A stretch of 64,000 nt of DNA from Phycisphaeraceae bacterium (lineage in GTDB: Bacteria > Planctomycetota > Phycisphaerae > Phycisphaerales > Phycisphaeraceae): assembly GCA_029260715.1 (NCBI GenBank), contig JAJDCS010000003.1, forward strand, positions 62,001 to 126,000. Reading direction: 5' to 3'. Position numbers and translations under genes: made by a program. Positions within the stretch are counted from its first letter, which is position 1. Every line of letters starts with the position of its first letter. Below are positions 35,401-42,819 of the stretch, piece by piece. The notes beneath the pieces were generated by a model. That model did no database searches, was not told where the DNA came from, and was given only the letters and a program-made list of their open reading frames with translations.

Positions 35401-36291
35401 ATGAAAACCCGCACTAGCATACACACCGCATTGAAATGGCTGCCAGTGTTGGCCATCGGCTTGGGGGCGTTCGGCTGCGTGTCGCAACGCTACGTCGACG
35501 ACCTCGAAACACTTTACCGCAGAAGCCAAGAGCAGGTCCTAGAGCTACGCGCACAACTCGAAGAGAAGCAATCCGAAGTCGAGGTGTTGAAGAACACGCT
35601 CGTCGCCCAGGACCCCGAGACACTCGAAAAACTTCAGAAAGCCCTCGCCAGCCACGACAAGCTCACCCGCGCACTGGCCAAAGCAGAGGACCGCCTCCGC
35701 TCCGTCAGTACCGGCCCCATGCTCGACCCCGAGCTAGACGCCGCGCTCATCAGACTCTCGCAGTCCAACCCCGAGCTCGTCACCTATGAGCCCGAAATGG
35801 GCATGATCAAATTCAGCAGCGACCTCACCTTCGCCCTAGGCAGCAGCGACGTCAGCGACGAAGCCATCGCAGGCCTACAAAAGCTCGCCGGCATACTCAA
35901 CTCTTCAGCCGGCAAGCAGTACACCGTCCGCGTCGTCGGACACACCGACAACGTCCCCATCGGCAAGCCCTCCACCAGAGCCAAACACCCCACGAACTGG
36001 CACCTCTCCGTGCACCGCGCCATCGCCGTTAAAGACGCACTCACACACGAAGGCGTAGACGCAGCACGCATGGGCGTCGCCGGGTACGGCGAGCACAGAC
36101 CCGTCGCGCCAAACGGCGCTAAGGGCAACCAGCTCAACCGACGCGTCGAGATCTACATGCTCCGATACGCGCCACTCGACACCGCCGGCACCCCGTCGGG
36201 CCTAAGCGAGTTGCCCATCGAACCAGGCCAACAAGCCATGCCCGACCCCGTCGTCGACCAACCCATCGAAGCACCCGGCGCGTACAAGTAA
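35401..36291 (+). CDS. OmpA-family peptidoglycan-binding lipoprotein
   Basis: 296 residues. A lipobox (LGAFGC, Cys at 26) follows a short signal peptide, so it is membrane-anchored. Next comes a coiled coil of about 60 residues (SQEQVLELRAQLEEKQSEVE). The OmpA C-terminal domain runs from FALGSSDVSDEAIAGLQKLA through VVGHTDNVPIG to GYGEHRPVAPN and NRRVEIYML, with the Asp and Arg that bind diaminopimelate. It probably ties the envelope to the cell wall. The ATG at 35401 is close to GAAAGG. A possible DnaA-box-like TTATACACA lies in the divergent region upstream. Confidence 0.92.
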   Translation: MKTRTSIHTALKWLPVLAIGLGAFGCVSQRYVDDLETLYRRSQEQVLELRAQLEEKQSEVEVLKNTLVAQDPETLEKLQKALASHDKLTRALAKAEDRLRSVSTGPMLDPELDAALIRLSQSNPELVTYEPEMGMIKFSSDLTFALGSSDVSDEAIAGLQKLAGILNSSAGKQYTVRVVGHTDNVPIGKPSTRAKHPTNWHLSVHRAIAVKDALTHEGVDAARMGVAGYGEHRPVAPNGAKGNQLNRRVEIYMLRYAPLDTAGTPSGLSELPIEPGQQAMPDPVVDQPIEAPGAYK

Positions 36292-36330
36292 GACGGAGTC
36301 GGGGTGTTGCGTGCGTGACAAAACGAGCAA

Positions 36331-36386
36331 GGGTGCCACACACCGCGCCGAAGGTCATAGATCCGCCTCAGGTGGGCTGGTGTGTG
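36331..36386. repeat. GGGTGCCAC hairpin, long form
   Basis: GGGTGCCACACACC at the left and GGTGTGTG at the right, with an inner CCGCCTCAGGTGG. Sister of 30227 with compensating stem changes. It directly abuts MITE copy A. Confidence 0.75.
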
Positions 36387-36514
36387 TTAGAGCAAATAGC
36401 GTCATTAATCGCCATTCGCCGGGTGGCACGGCATGCTTGCATGCCGTGGAATGCGGCTCCGCCATGACAACTGTTACCGAATAGGATGGCAGATAATGAC
36501 GCCAGTTGCTCTAA
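36387..36514 (+). mobile_element. MITE, TAGAGC-type ends, GGCATGC hairpin core (copy A, most complete)
   Basis: 128 bp. Left end TTAGAGCAAATAGCGTCATT, right end complemented TTAGAGCAACTGGCGTCATT: 17 of the first 20 positions match, and more match beyond. The core is GGGTGGCACGGCATGC, TT, GCATGCCGTG; other copies have GGCTTGC/GCAAGCC, so both arms changed together. Confidence 0.85.
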
Positions 36515-36570
36515 GCCCCGTAGGTCCGGCCCAGCCCGGACACGCATGGCTGTAATCCAATAGGCACCCC

Positions 36571-37629
36571 ATGCCCCCAACCCCCAGCATCAAGATCGGC
36601 CCGATCGAGCTCACCCAAGGCGGGCCAACCCTCGTCATCGCCGAAGCGGGCGTCAACCACAACGGCGACCCCGCCCTAGCCAAGCAACTCGTCACCGCCG
36701 CTAAAAACGCCGGGGCCGACGCCGTCAAATTCCAAGCCTTCAACGCCCAACGCCTCGCCGCACACAACGCGCCAAAAGCCCAATACCAAAAACAAACCAC
36801 CGACCCATGCCAGTCACAGCTAGACATGCTCCGCCGCCTTGAACTGTCGCACGACCAGTTCCGCCAAATCGCCCAATACTGTCAAGAGCAGCAGATACTT
36901 TTCCTCGCCACGCCTTACAACCACGAAGACATTGACTTCTTAGACTCGCTCAACGTACCCGCCTACAAAGTCGCCTCCGGCCAAGCCGTCGAGCCGCTCT
37001 TCCTCAAAGACATCGCCCAACGCTCCAAGCCCGTCATCCTCTCAACGGGCATGTGTACCCAAGAAGAAGTCGCCCACGCCGTACACACCCTCCGCACCGC
37101 CGGCAACGAACAGCTCATCGCCCTCCAGTGCACCACCGACTACCCCGCCGCCGTCGCAGACGCCAACCTTCTCGCCATGGTCACCATGCGCGACGAACTG
37201 GGCGTGCTCACCGGATACTCTGACCACACCACCACCCACACCGCAGCCGTCGCAGCCGTCGCACTTGGCGCGTGCGTCATCGAGAAACACCTGACCACCG
37301 ACAAAGCCCTCCCAGGCCCCGACCACGCCTGCTCCTGCGACCCCGACCAGTTCGCACACATGGTCCGCATGATCCGCGAAACCACCCAAGCCCTCGGCTC
37401 ACCCGTCAAAGCGCCCACGCCCGCCGAACTGCGAAACCTGCCTCAAGTACGCCGCGGCGTCGTCGCCAAGGCCCGCATTACCGCGGGCTCGCCCCTCACA
37501 CCAAACAACCTCACCGTCAAACGGCCCACCACGACCATCAACGCCGACCGGCTGCCCGACATCATCGGCCGCCTCGCAGCCGTCGATATTGAACCAGATA
37601 CCCCCATCACCCCGGAGATGATCAAATGA
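36571..37629 (+). CDS. neuB: N-acetylneuraminate/nonulosonate synthase
   Basis: 352 residues. NeuB-type synthases condense phosphoenolpyruvate with a hexosamine to give a nine-carbon nonulosonic acid (sialic, legionaminic or pseudaminic type). Seen are VIAEAGVNHNGDPALAKQLV, AVKFQAF, ILSTGM, GVLTGYSDHT and IEKHLTTDKALPGPDHACS, then a C-terminal antifreeze-like SAF domain (RRGVVAKARITAGSPLTPNN). Which acid is made cannot be told. It overlaps neuD by 4 bp (ATGA), so the two are translationally coupled. Confidence 0.93.
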   Translation: MPPTPSIKIGPIELTQGGPTLVIAEAGVNHNGDPALAKQLVTAAKNAGADAVKFQAFNAQRLAAHNAPKAQYQKQTTDPCQSQLDMLRRLELSHDQFRQIAQYCQEQQILFLATPYNHEDIDFLDSLNVPAYKVASGQAVEPLFLKDIAQRSKPVILSTGMCTQEEVAHAVHTLRTAGNEQLIALQCTTDYPAAVADANLLAMVTMRDELGVLTGYSDHTTTHTAAVAAVALGACVIEKHLTTDKALPGPDHACSCDPDQFAHMVRMIRETTQALGSPVKAPTPAELRNLPQVRRGVVAKARITAGSPLTPNNLTVKRPTTTINADRLPDIIGRLAAVDIEPDTPITPEMIK

Positions 37630-38237
37630 CAAAAGGCGCAGCCATCTACGGTGCCGGCGGGCACGGCCGAGTGGTGGCGTCCATCCTCCTCGCCTGCAAA
37701 ACACCCATCCTAGGGTTCTTCGACGACCAAGAACCGACCGACCAGACCATCCTCGGCTCACCCGTCCTAGGCTCAACCAAAGACATCCCGCGTTATTCGG
37801 ACCGTATCACCGCCGGCTACCTCGCCATCGGCGACAACATCGAACGCGCCAAAGCCTTCAAAGCACTCGCCAGGGAGAGCGTCCCCATGCCACCTCTCGT
37901 CCACCCGTCCGCCACCGTCGAAGCAGACGCCGAACTAGGCCAAGGCACCGTCGTTTGCATGGGCGCCCTCGTCGCCACCGGCGTAACCACCGGACGCGGC
38001 TGCATCATTAACACCGGCGCCTCCGTCGACCACGAATCCATCCTTGGCGACTTCGTACACCTCGCGCCGAGAGCCGTCGCCGCGGGACGCGTCACCATCG
38101 ACGAACTAACCTTCGTCGCCATGGGCGTCGCCATCGCCCAAGGTCTGAAAATCGGACGACTCGCCGCCATAGGCGCCAACGCCGTCGTCCTAAGAGACGT
38201 GCCAAGCGGCAGCAAGATCGTTGGTGTCCACCACTAA
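37626..38237 (+). CDS. neuD: NeuD-family sugar O-acyltransferase
   Basis: 203 residues. The N-terminal Rossmann-like part (AAIYGAGGHGRVVASILLAC) is the PglD/NeuD nucleotide-sugar domain, followed by left-handed beta-helix hexapeptide repeats (VHPSATVEADAELGQGTVVC, GCIINTGASVDHESILGD). It acetylates a sugar precursor using acetyl-CoA. The start overlaps the neuB stop, which supports joint expression and a joint role in nonulosonic acid synthesis or modification. Confidence 0.9.
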   Translation: MTKGAAIYGAGGHGRVVASILLACKTPILGFFDDQEPTDQTILGSPVLGSTKDIPRYSDRITAGYLAIGDNIERAKAFKALARESVPMPPLVHPSATVEADAELGQGTVVCMGALVATGVTTGRGCIINTGASVDHESILGDFVHLAPRAVAAGRVTIDELTFVAMGVAIAQGLKIGRLAAIGANAVVLRDVPSGSKIVGVHH

Positions 38238-38339
38238 TCCGACCGATGTTAAACAACAACAGGCACACACGGCCCACGACAGCCCAAGCGGCGTCGCGGA
38301 CCGTTATCGGCCTACAATGACACGAGAGCCGAACCGATC

Positions 38340-41300
38340 ATGACCACCACCCCCAACGAACAGCCCATGCCGGACCCTAACGTGCCAAACGTGCAAACAC
38401 ACAGGCACGGACGCCGGCGGGGGCGGTGGGCACGACGCTTCTCCATGGCGATTACCGGGTTCATCGTGACGGCGGCGCTGGCGGTGTTCCTCGCGCCCAC
38501 CATGCTCAGCTCCTCACTGGGTAACCGCTTCATACTCTCATACGTCAACGACGCCATACCAGGCACTCTACACGCCAAGTCCATCAGCCTCGCATGGTTC
38601 TCAGGGCAATCCGCACAAGGCCTAAAGCTCGACGACCCCGACGGCAACCCCGTCATCGAAGTCGGCTCCTTCCAAGCCGGCGACGCGTCACTGCTATCAC
38701 TAATCCGAGGCAGCGCCGAACTGGGAATCATCCACGTCGCCAACCTCACCGGACGCATCAAGCAATACGAAGACGGCACCAACTCACTCACAAGAGCCCT
38801 ACAAAAACCACAGCAACCCGCCCGCCCCGGAAGCCCCGGAAGCGGCATGACCGCCACCCCCCAGCCGCTGACAATCCCCAAAGACCTGCGGTTCAGAGCC
38901 GAACTCGACGGCGGGCGACTCGTCTACGACCCACTAGACGCAATGCCCATAGAGCTGCTCGACCTCGCCGCATCGGGCGAAGTCCTATACACCCAGCACG
39001 CCACACTCAAGCTCACCACAAAAACACAACAGGGCAACACCCAAGGCAAGATCGACGGCACCATAAAAATCCTGAACCTCTTCGACGCGCAAGGAGCCCT
39101 AGCGCCCACTCGCGCCGAGATCGACGCGCAGGTCAACCTCTCGAACATCCCCATCGTCGCCGCCGACCGGCTGCTCAACCAAGAGGGCAGACTCGTCGCG
39201 CTGCTCGGGCCCATACTCAACACCGCCCAGGTCATCGCCAAAGGCAACGCCAACCAGTGCACCGCCACCGTCTGGGCAAACTCGCAGAACCTCAAGGTCT
39301 TGCTGGGCGTCGAGCTCGACCCGCAGCGGATCGTGGTAAACCCCGAGTCCGAGCTGCGCCTCACCGTCGTGCCCCACGCCTGGCAGGCGATCACGCACAC
39401 GCTCCAAGCCACCACGCCCACCACCCTCAAAAAAGAGTTCCCCGTCACCGTCAGCTTCACACAATTCGCCATCGACCGCGCGTCGAAGGACGCCCTAGAC
39501 CCCAGCACCGCGGACTGTGAGATCGAACTCCAGATCGGCGACATGCTCCTCGACGCCAAAGACAAACGCGTCGGCCAGCTCGCGCTACGCGGCACAAAAG
39601 GCAAGTTCACTTTCAACGGCAAGCAAAACAAAGGCGGCATCGAGCTGCAAGCCATCGCCGAGCAGAACGGCCTGCCCGGGAAGCTCAAGCTGCAGATCAC
39701 CGCCAAAGACGCCTTCGACGATCAAGGCCGATTCAACCGCGCCGGAATCGACGCCGCCGTCAACGGAAGCGCCACGCAAATACCCGTGGGCATCATCGAC
39801 CAACTGCTCAACGCCGACGGCCTCATCGCCGCCGCCATCGGGCCAATCCTCGAAACCCACATCGACGGCAAGCTCACGCCCTCACCCACGGGCCTGTTCG
39901 CCGACAGCAAATTCACCATCACCGCCGCAGCCCAAAACCTCGAAGCGTCCTTCAAAGGCGAATTCAAAGACAACCAACTCGTCATCGAGCCCCAAAGCAC
40001 CGCCACACTGCGGATACTGCCCTCCGTGCTCCCCCAGATCGCCCATTGGCTCAACGCCGACCCCGATCAGACGCGCATGCTCACCCTGGCCCAAACCGTC
40101 AAGGCGAAACTACTCGTCGAAAAACTCAATGTCTCACTCAAGGAAATCACCAAACCCGTCATCGACGTCCGCCTCCAAGCCTCCATCGACCGCATCGAGC
40201 CCGCCGGCGACCCACGCTGGGCCGGAGCCGCCGTGAAAGACGTCGCCATACTCGTCACCAGCGAACACCAAGGCGCTCCGATCAACCTATCGCTCGCCGC
40301 CGTGCTGACGCACCACGACCAAACCGCGGCCATCCGCGCCAACGCCGAACTGGAAAACACACACACCCAAAACCCCTCCTTCAAAGCAACCGCGCTGGTC
40401 GAGGCGATGCCCGTTAGCCTCATCGACACCGTCACCAACAGCGACGGCCAATTCACCACCTGGCTTGGAAAACGCATCGACAAAGCCATCGTGCAAGCCA
40501 CCGGCAGCGCCGCCCAGGGCCTAGACATCACCGCCCGCATCGACGCCGATGCGATCAACGGCATCCTCGGCGCACAATACACCGCGAAAAACCGCCTCGT
40601 CACACTCAGAAAAGGCTCCTGGGTGCAGTACCAACTCACCCCCAACGCTTTCGCCGATTGGATCAACACCCGTAGCGCCAGCCCCCCCACGCGCGGAGCA
40701 ACCACCCCACGCATGACGCTGGAAAAAACATTCACCATCAAAGCCGTCGTCCAGGAAGCGCAAGCCGCGCTCAACCCGCCCCCAACGACCGACGCCGACC
40801 CACCAACAAAAAACGCGCCGCCCTTCGACCCCGCCACCGTCAAGCTCGCCGTCAGCCTCATCAACGATCAGACCACCCTGCGCTGGGGCAAACAAGCCGT
40901 CCACCTAAACAAGCTCAACGCAGCCGTAAGAACGCAGAACCTAAGCGAATCGCTCGAGCTGCTGCTAAAACTAGACCTCCAGCAGCCCAACGCCGCGCCG
41001 GGCCAACCCAACACCGGGCAACTGCTCTCGCGCACCGAGATCACCGGCCTGTACACCCCATCCGGCCTGGACGCCGCCAACGCCACCATCAAGTCCACCA
41101 CCAAAGCACAGGACCTACCCCTCGACCTCATCGACCAGCTCATGGGCTGGGACGGCGCCGTCGCCTCGCTGCTCGGCAACCAAGCGTCGCTTTCGCTCCA
41201 AGTCCAAACCGCGCCCAACCAACCCGGGCGCATCGACCTGACCGCCGACAGCGACGCAAGCCAGCTACAAGTCGCCGCCGCCATCGAAAACAATCAGCTC

Positions 41301-41993
41301 ACACTCCTACGCGACGCACAAGCCACCCTCACCGTCACACCCGCGCTATCCCGCCAGTGGCTCAAACGCGTCCACCCGTTCCTAAACGACGCCGCCGCGT
41401 CAAAGCAGCCCATCAAGCTCACCGTCCACAGCAACGGATTCGCCCTGCCGCTCGAAAACTTCTCCATCCAGCAGGTCCAAGCCACCGCCGTACTCGACCT
41501 GGGCACCATCGCCTTCAGCAACACAGGCTTCCTCAATGAGCTGCGAAAAGCCCTACGCCGCGACACCGGCAGCTACCCCGTCAGCACCTTCAGCCCCGCC
41601 AACCTCACACTCGACAACGGCGTCGTCGCCTTCCAAGACCTCGCCATGCGCATGGACAACCTCGACCTAAACTTCCGAGGCCGCGTCGAACAGACCAGAG
41701 GCGGCAGGCTCGATATGACCATGTCGCTCTCCGCCGAGACCATGGCCAAAGCCTTCGGCCTACGCGATGCCCTCGAACCCGGCTACCAATTCGACATACC
41801 CATAGGCGGCACCGTCCAAAACCCCCAAGCCGACCTGGGCGCCATCATCGGCGAAGCCGCAAGACTCGCCGCACGATCACAACTCAAAAAACACGTCGGC
41901 GGCGTAGAGGGCGAAGTCGCCGAACAAGTCCTCGACCTCATCCTCGGCGGCAACAAAAACAAAAACAACCAACAAAACAACCAAAGACAATGA
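38340..41993 (+). CDS. Very large membrane-anchored AsmA-like protein
   Basis: 1217 residues. An N-terminal Arg-rich stretch (HRHGRRRGRWARRF) precedes one membrane helix (about 36-56). The rest is a long periplasmic beta-rich chain in which similar blocks recur: IDAQVNLSNIPIVAADRLLN, VNGSATQIPVGIIDQLLNAD and IKSTTKAQDLPLDLIDQLMG all mark the same unit at roughly 150-400 residue spacing. The C-terminus has the AsmA-like LDLNFRGRVEQTRGGRLDMT and a Gln/Asn-rich tail. By analogy with AsmA/TamB proteins it may bridge lipids to an outer membrane. A repeat element begins at the stop. Confidence 0.72.
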   Translation: MTTTPNEQPMPDPNVPNVQTHRHGRRRGRWARRFSMAITGFIVTAALAVFLAPTMLSSSLGNRFILSYVNDAIPGTLHAKSISLAWFSGQSAQGLKLDDPDGNPVIEVGSFQAGDASLLSLIRGSAELGIIHVANLTGRIKQYEDGTNSLTRALQKPQQPARPGSPGSGMTATPQPLTIPKDLRFRAELDGGRLVYDPLDAMPIELLDLAASGEVLYTQHATLKLTTKTQQGNTQGKIDGTIKILNLFDAQGALAPTRAEIDAQVNLSNIPIVAADRLLNQEGRLVALLGPILNTAQVIAKGNANQCTATVWANSQNLKVLLGVELDPQRIVVNPESELRLTVVPHAWQAITHTLQATTPTTLKKEFPVTVSFTQFAIDRASKDALDPSTADCEIELQIGDMLLDAKDKRVGQLALRGTKGKFTFNGKQNKGGIELQAIAEQNGLPGKLKLQITAKDAFDDQGRFNRAGIDAAVNGSATQIPVGIIDQLLNADGLIAAAIGPILETHIDGKLTPSPTGLFADSKFTITAAAQNLEASFKGEFKDNQLVIEPQSTATLRILPSVLPQIAHWLNADPDQTRMLTLAQTVKAKLLVEKLNVSLKEITKPVIDVRLQASIDRIEPAGDPRWAGAAVKDVAILVTSEHQGAPINLSLAAVLTHHDQTAAIRANAELENTHTQNPSFKATALVEAMPVSLIDTVTNSDGQFTTWLGKRIDKAIVQATGSAAQGLDITARIDADAINGILGAQYTAKNRLVTLRKGSWVQYQLTPNAFADWINTRSASPPTRGATTPRMTLEKTFTIKAVVQEAQAALNPPPTTDADPPTKNAPPFDPATVKLAVSLINDQTTLRWGKQAVHLNKLNAAVRTQNLSESLELLLKLDLQQPNAAPGQPNTGQLLSRTEITGLYTPSGLDAANATIKSTTKAQDLPLDLIDQLMGWDGAVASLLGNQASLSLQVQTAPNQPGRIDLTADSDASQLQVAAAIENNQLTLLRDAQATLTVTPALSRQWLKRVHPFLNDAAASKQPIKLTVHSNGFALPLENFSIQQVQATAVLDLGTIAFSNTGFLNELRKALRRDTGSYPVSTFSPANLTLDNGVVAFQDLAMRMDNLDLNFRGRVEQTRGGRLDMTMSLSAETMAKAFGLRDALEPGYQFDIPIGGTVQNPQADLGAIIGEAARLAARSQLKKHVGGVEGEVAEQVLDLILGGNKNKNNQQNNQRQ

Positions 41994-42073
41994 ATCGCCC
42001 GCTACGAGCCGCGCCCGTAAGGAAGCGGTCCCTTTATAGTCTTAAATCGACTCAAAATTAATCCGAATCCGTA
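41994..42073. repeat. ATACGGAT-type element with GACCG-like core, left end lost
   Basis: The right half matches 18680-18731 closely (CTTAAATCGACTCAAAATTA then ATCCGAATCCGTAT). The left end is cut at the stop of the 1217-residue gene. Confidence 0.7.
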
Positions 42074-42091
42074 TAATTCATGCGTAACCAA

Positions 42092-42129
42092 AACGAGCCG
42101 TCCGTCTCAGGCGGATAAGGGAGCGGTCC
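42092..42129. repeat. GAGCCG...GAGCGGTC repeat, GTCTCAGGC variant
   Basis: GAGCCG, TCCGTCTCAGGCGGA, TAAGGGAGCGGTC, between two other elements. Confidence 0.65.
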
Positions 42130-42155
42130 GGATGGCGCCACTATCTGTTCTTGAA

Positions 42156-42385
42156 TAGAGCCGGAGGTGTGATGAATCGCTATTCGCCGGGTGGCACGGC
42201 TTGCTTGCAAGCCGTGAAATGCGGCTCCGCCATGACACCTGTCACCGAATAGGATGGCAGATAATGACGCTAAAGCAGCTTGCATGAATAATCTCCATGT
42301 CGGCTCTCCTGTAGGGCAGGTCATTGACCTGCCTTCTTCCGGATGGCATAGAGAAAAATCACGCAAAATGCTCTAGTTGCTCTAA
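42156..42385 (+). mobile_element. MITE copy C (TAGAGC-type) interrupted by a second MITE
   Basis: Left end TAGAGCCGGAGGTGTGATGA; the core has GGCTTGC/GCAAGCC. It breaks at GATAATGACGC (42270) and resumes at 42376 with GTTGCTCTAA, exactly where copy A reads GACGCCAGTTGCTCTAA. The gap is filled by the 105-bp element at 42271-42375. Confidence 0.8.
42271..42375 (+). mobile_element. MITE, TAGAGCA ends, GGCAGGTCA core (copy 2), nested
   Basis: 105 bp, near-identical to 33796-33900. TA lies at both junctions, which is what a 2-bp TA target duplication would leave. Confidence 0.85.
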
Positions 42386-42397
42386 TCCTAATCCGTA

Positions 42398-42739
42398 TCA
42401 GCTTCTGTTGATTTGCAACCCCGCCAACGCCGTGGACAGGTCTTCAGCGAAGTTAAAAACCTTGTCGAGGCCCGTGGTCAGGAACACCGCCCAGATACCG
42501 TCGCTGGGGCCGGCGAGAATCAGCTTGACGTTGTTATCCACCGCCAGCTTCCGAAGCCGCAGCAGTTGCGAAAGATTCGAGCTGTTGATCTGCGTGACCC
42601 CGCTCAGGTCCAACGCCATATCGGGCGTCTGGTCGGCGCGTTGGGCACGCTCGGTTAACCCCAGCAGGTCTTCGGAGAGTGCCGGCTCGTTGCTCAGCGA
42701 GGCGATCCAGATGCGGTCGGACCATTGTTGGATGGGCAT
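42398..42739 (-). CDS. STAS-domain protein (anti-sigma factor antagonist type)
   Basis: 113 residues, one STAS domain. The core pattern is DMALDLSGVTQINSSNLSQL (about 40-59), where the Ser pair near 53-54 would be the phosphorylation site of SpoIIAA-like proteins, then LILAGPSDGIWAVFLTTGLD. It may work with a partner kinase not found here. The TGA stop is immediately followed by an ATACGGATT element end at 42389-42397. gyrA lies 80 bp upstream on the same strand. Confidence 0.82.
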   Translation of the reverse strand: MPIQQWSDRIWIASLSNEPALSEDLLGLTERAQRADQTPDMALDLSGVTQINSSNLSQLLRLRKLAVDNNVKLILAGPSDGIWAVFLTTGLDKVFNFAEDLSTALAGLQINRS

Positions 42740-42819
42740 GGCGAGGCTCCGGCAGCCGGATCATCGCCGTTTCGACGCGTCACCGCAAGCGCGGGGTTGT
42801 GCGTGTACAAGCGACGGTT

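Noticed and set aside
38594-39520. 308-codon frame inside the AsmA-like gene
   Set aside because: Shifted frame of the 1217-residue gene with Arg-Pro-rich nonsense sequence.
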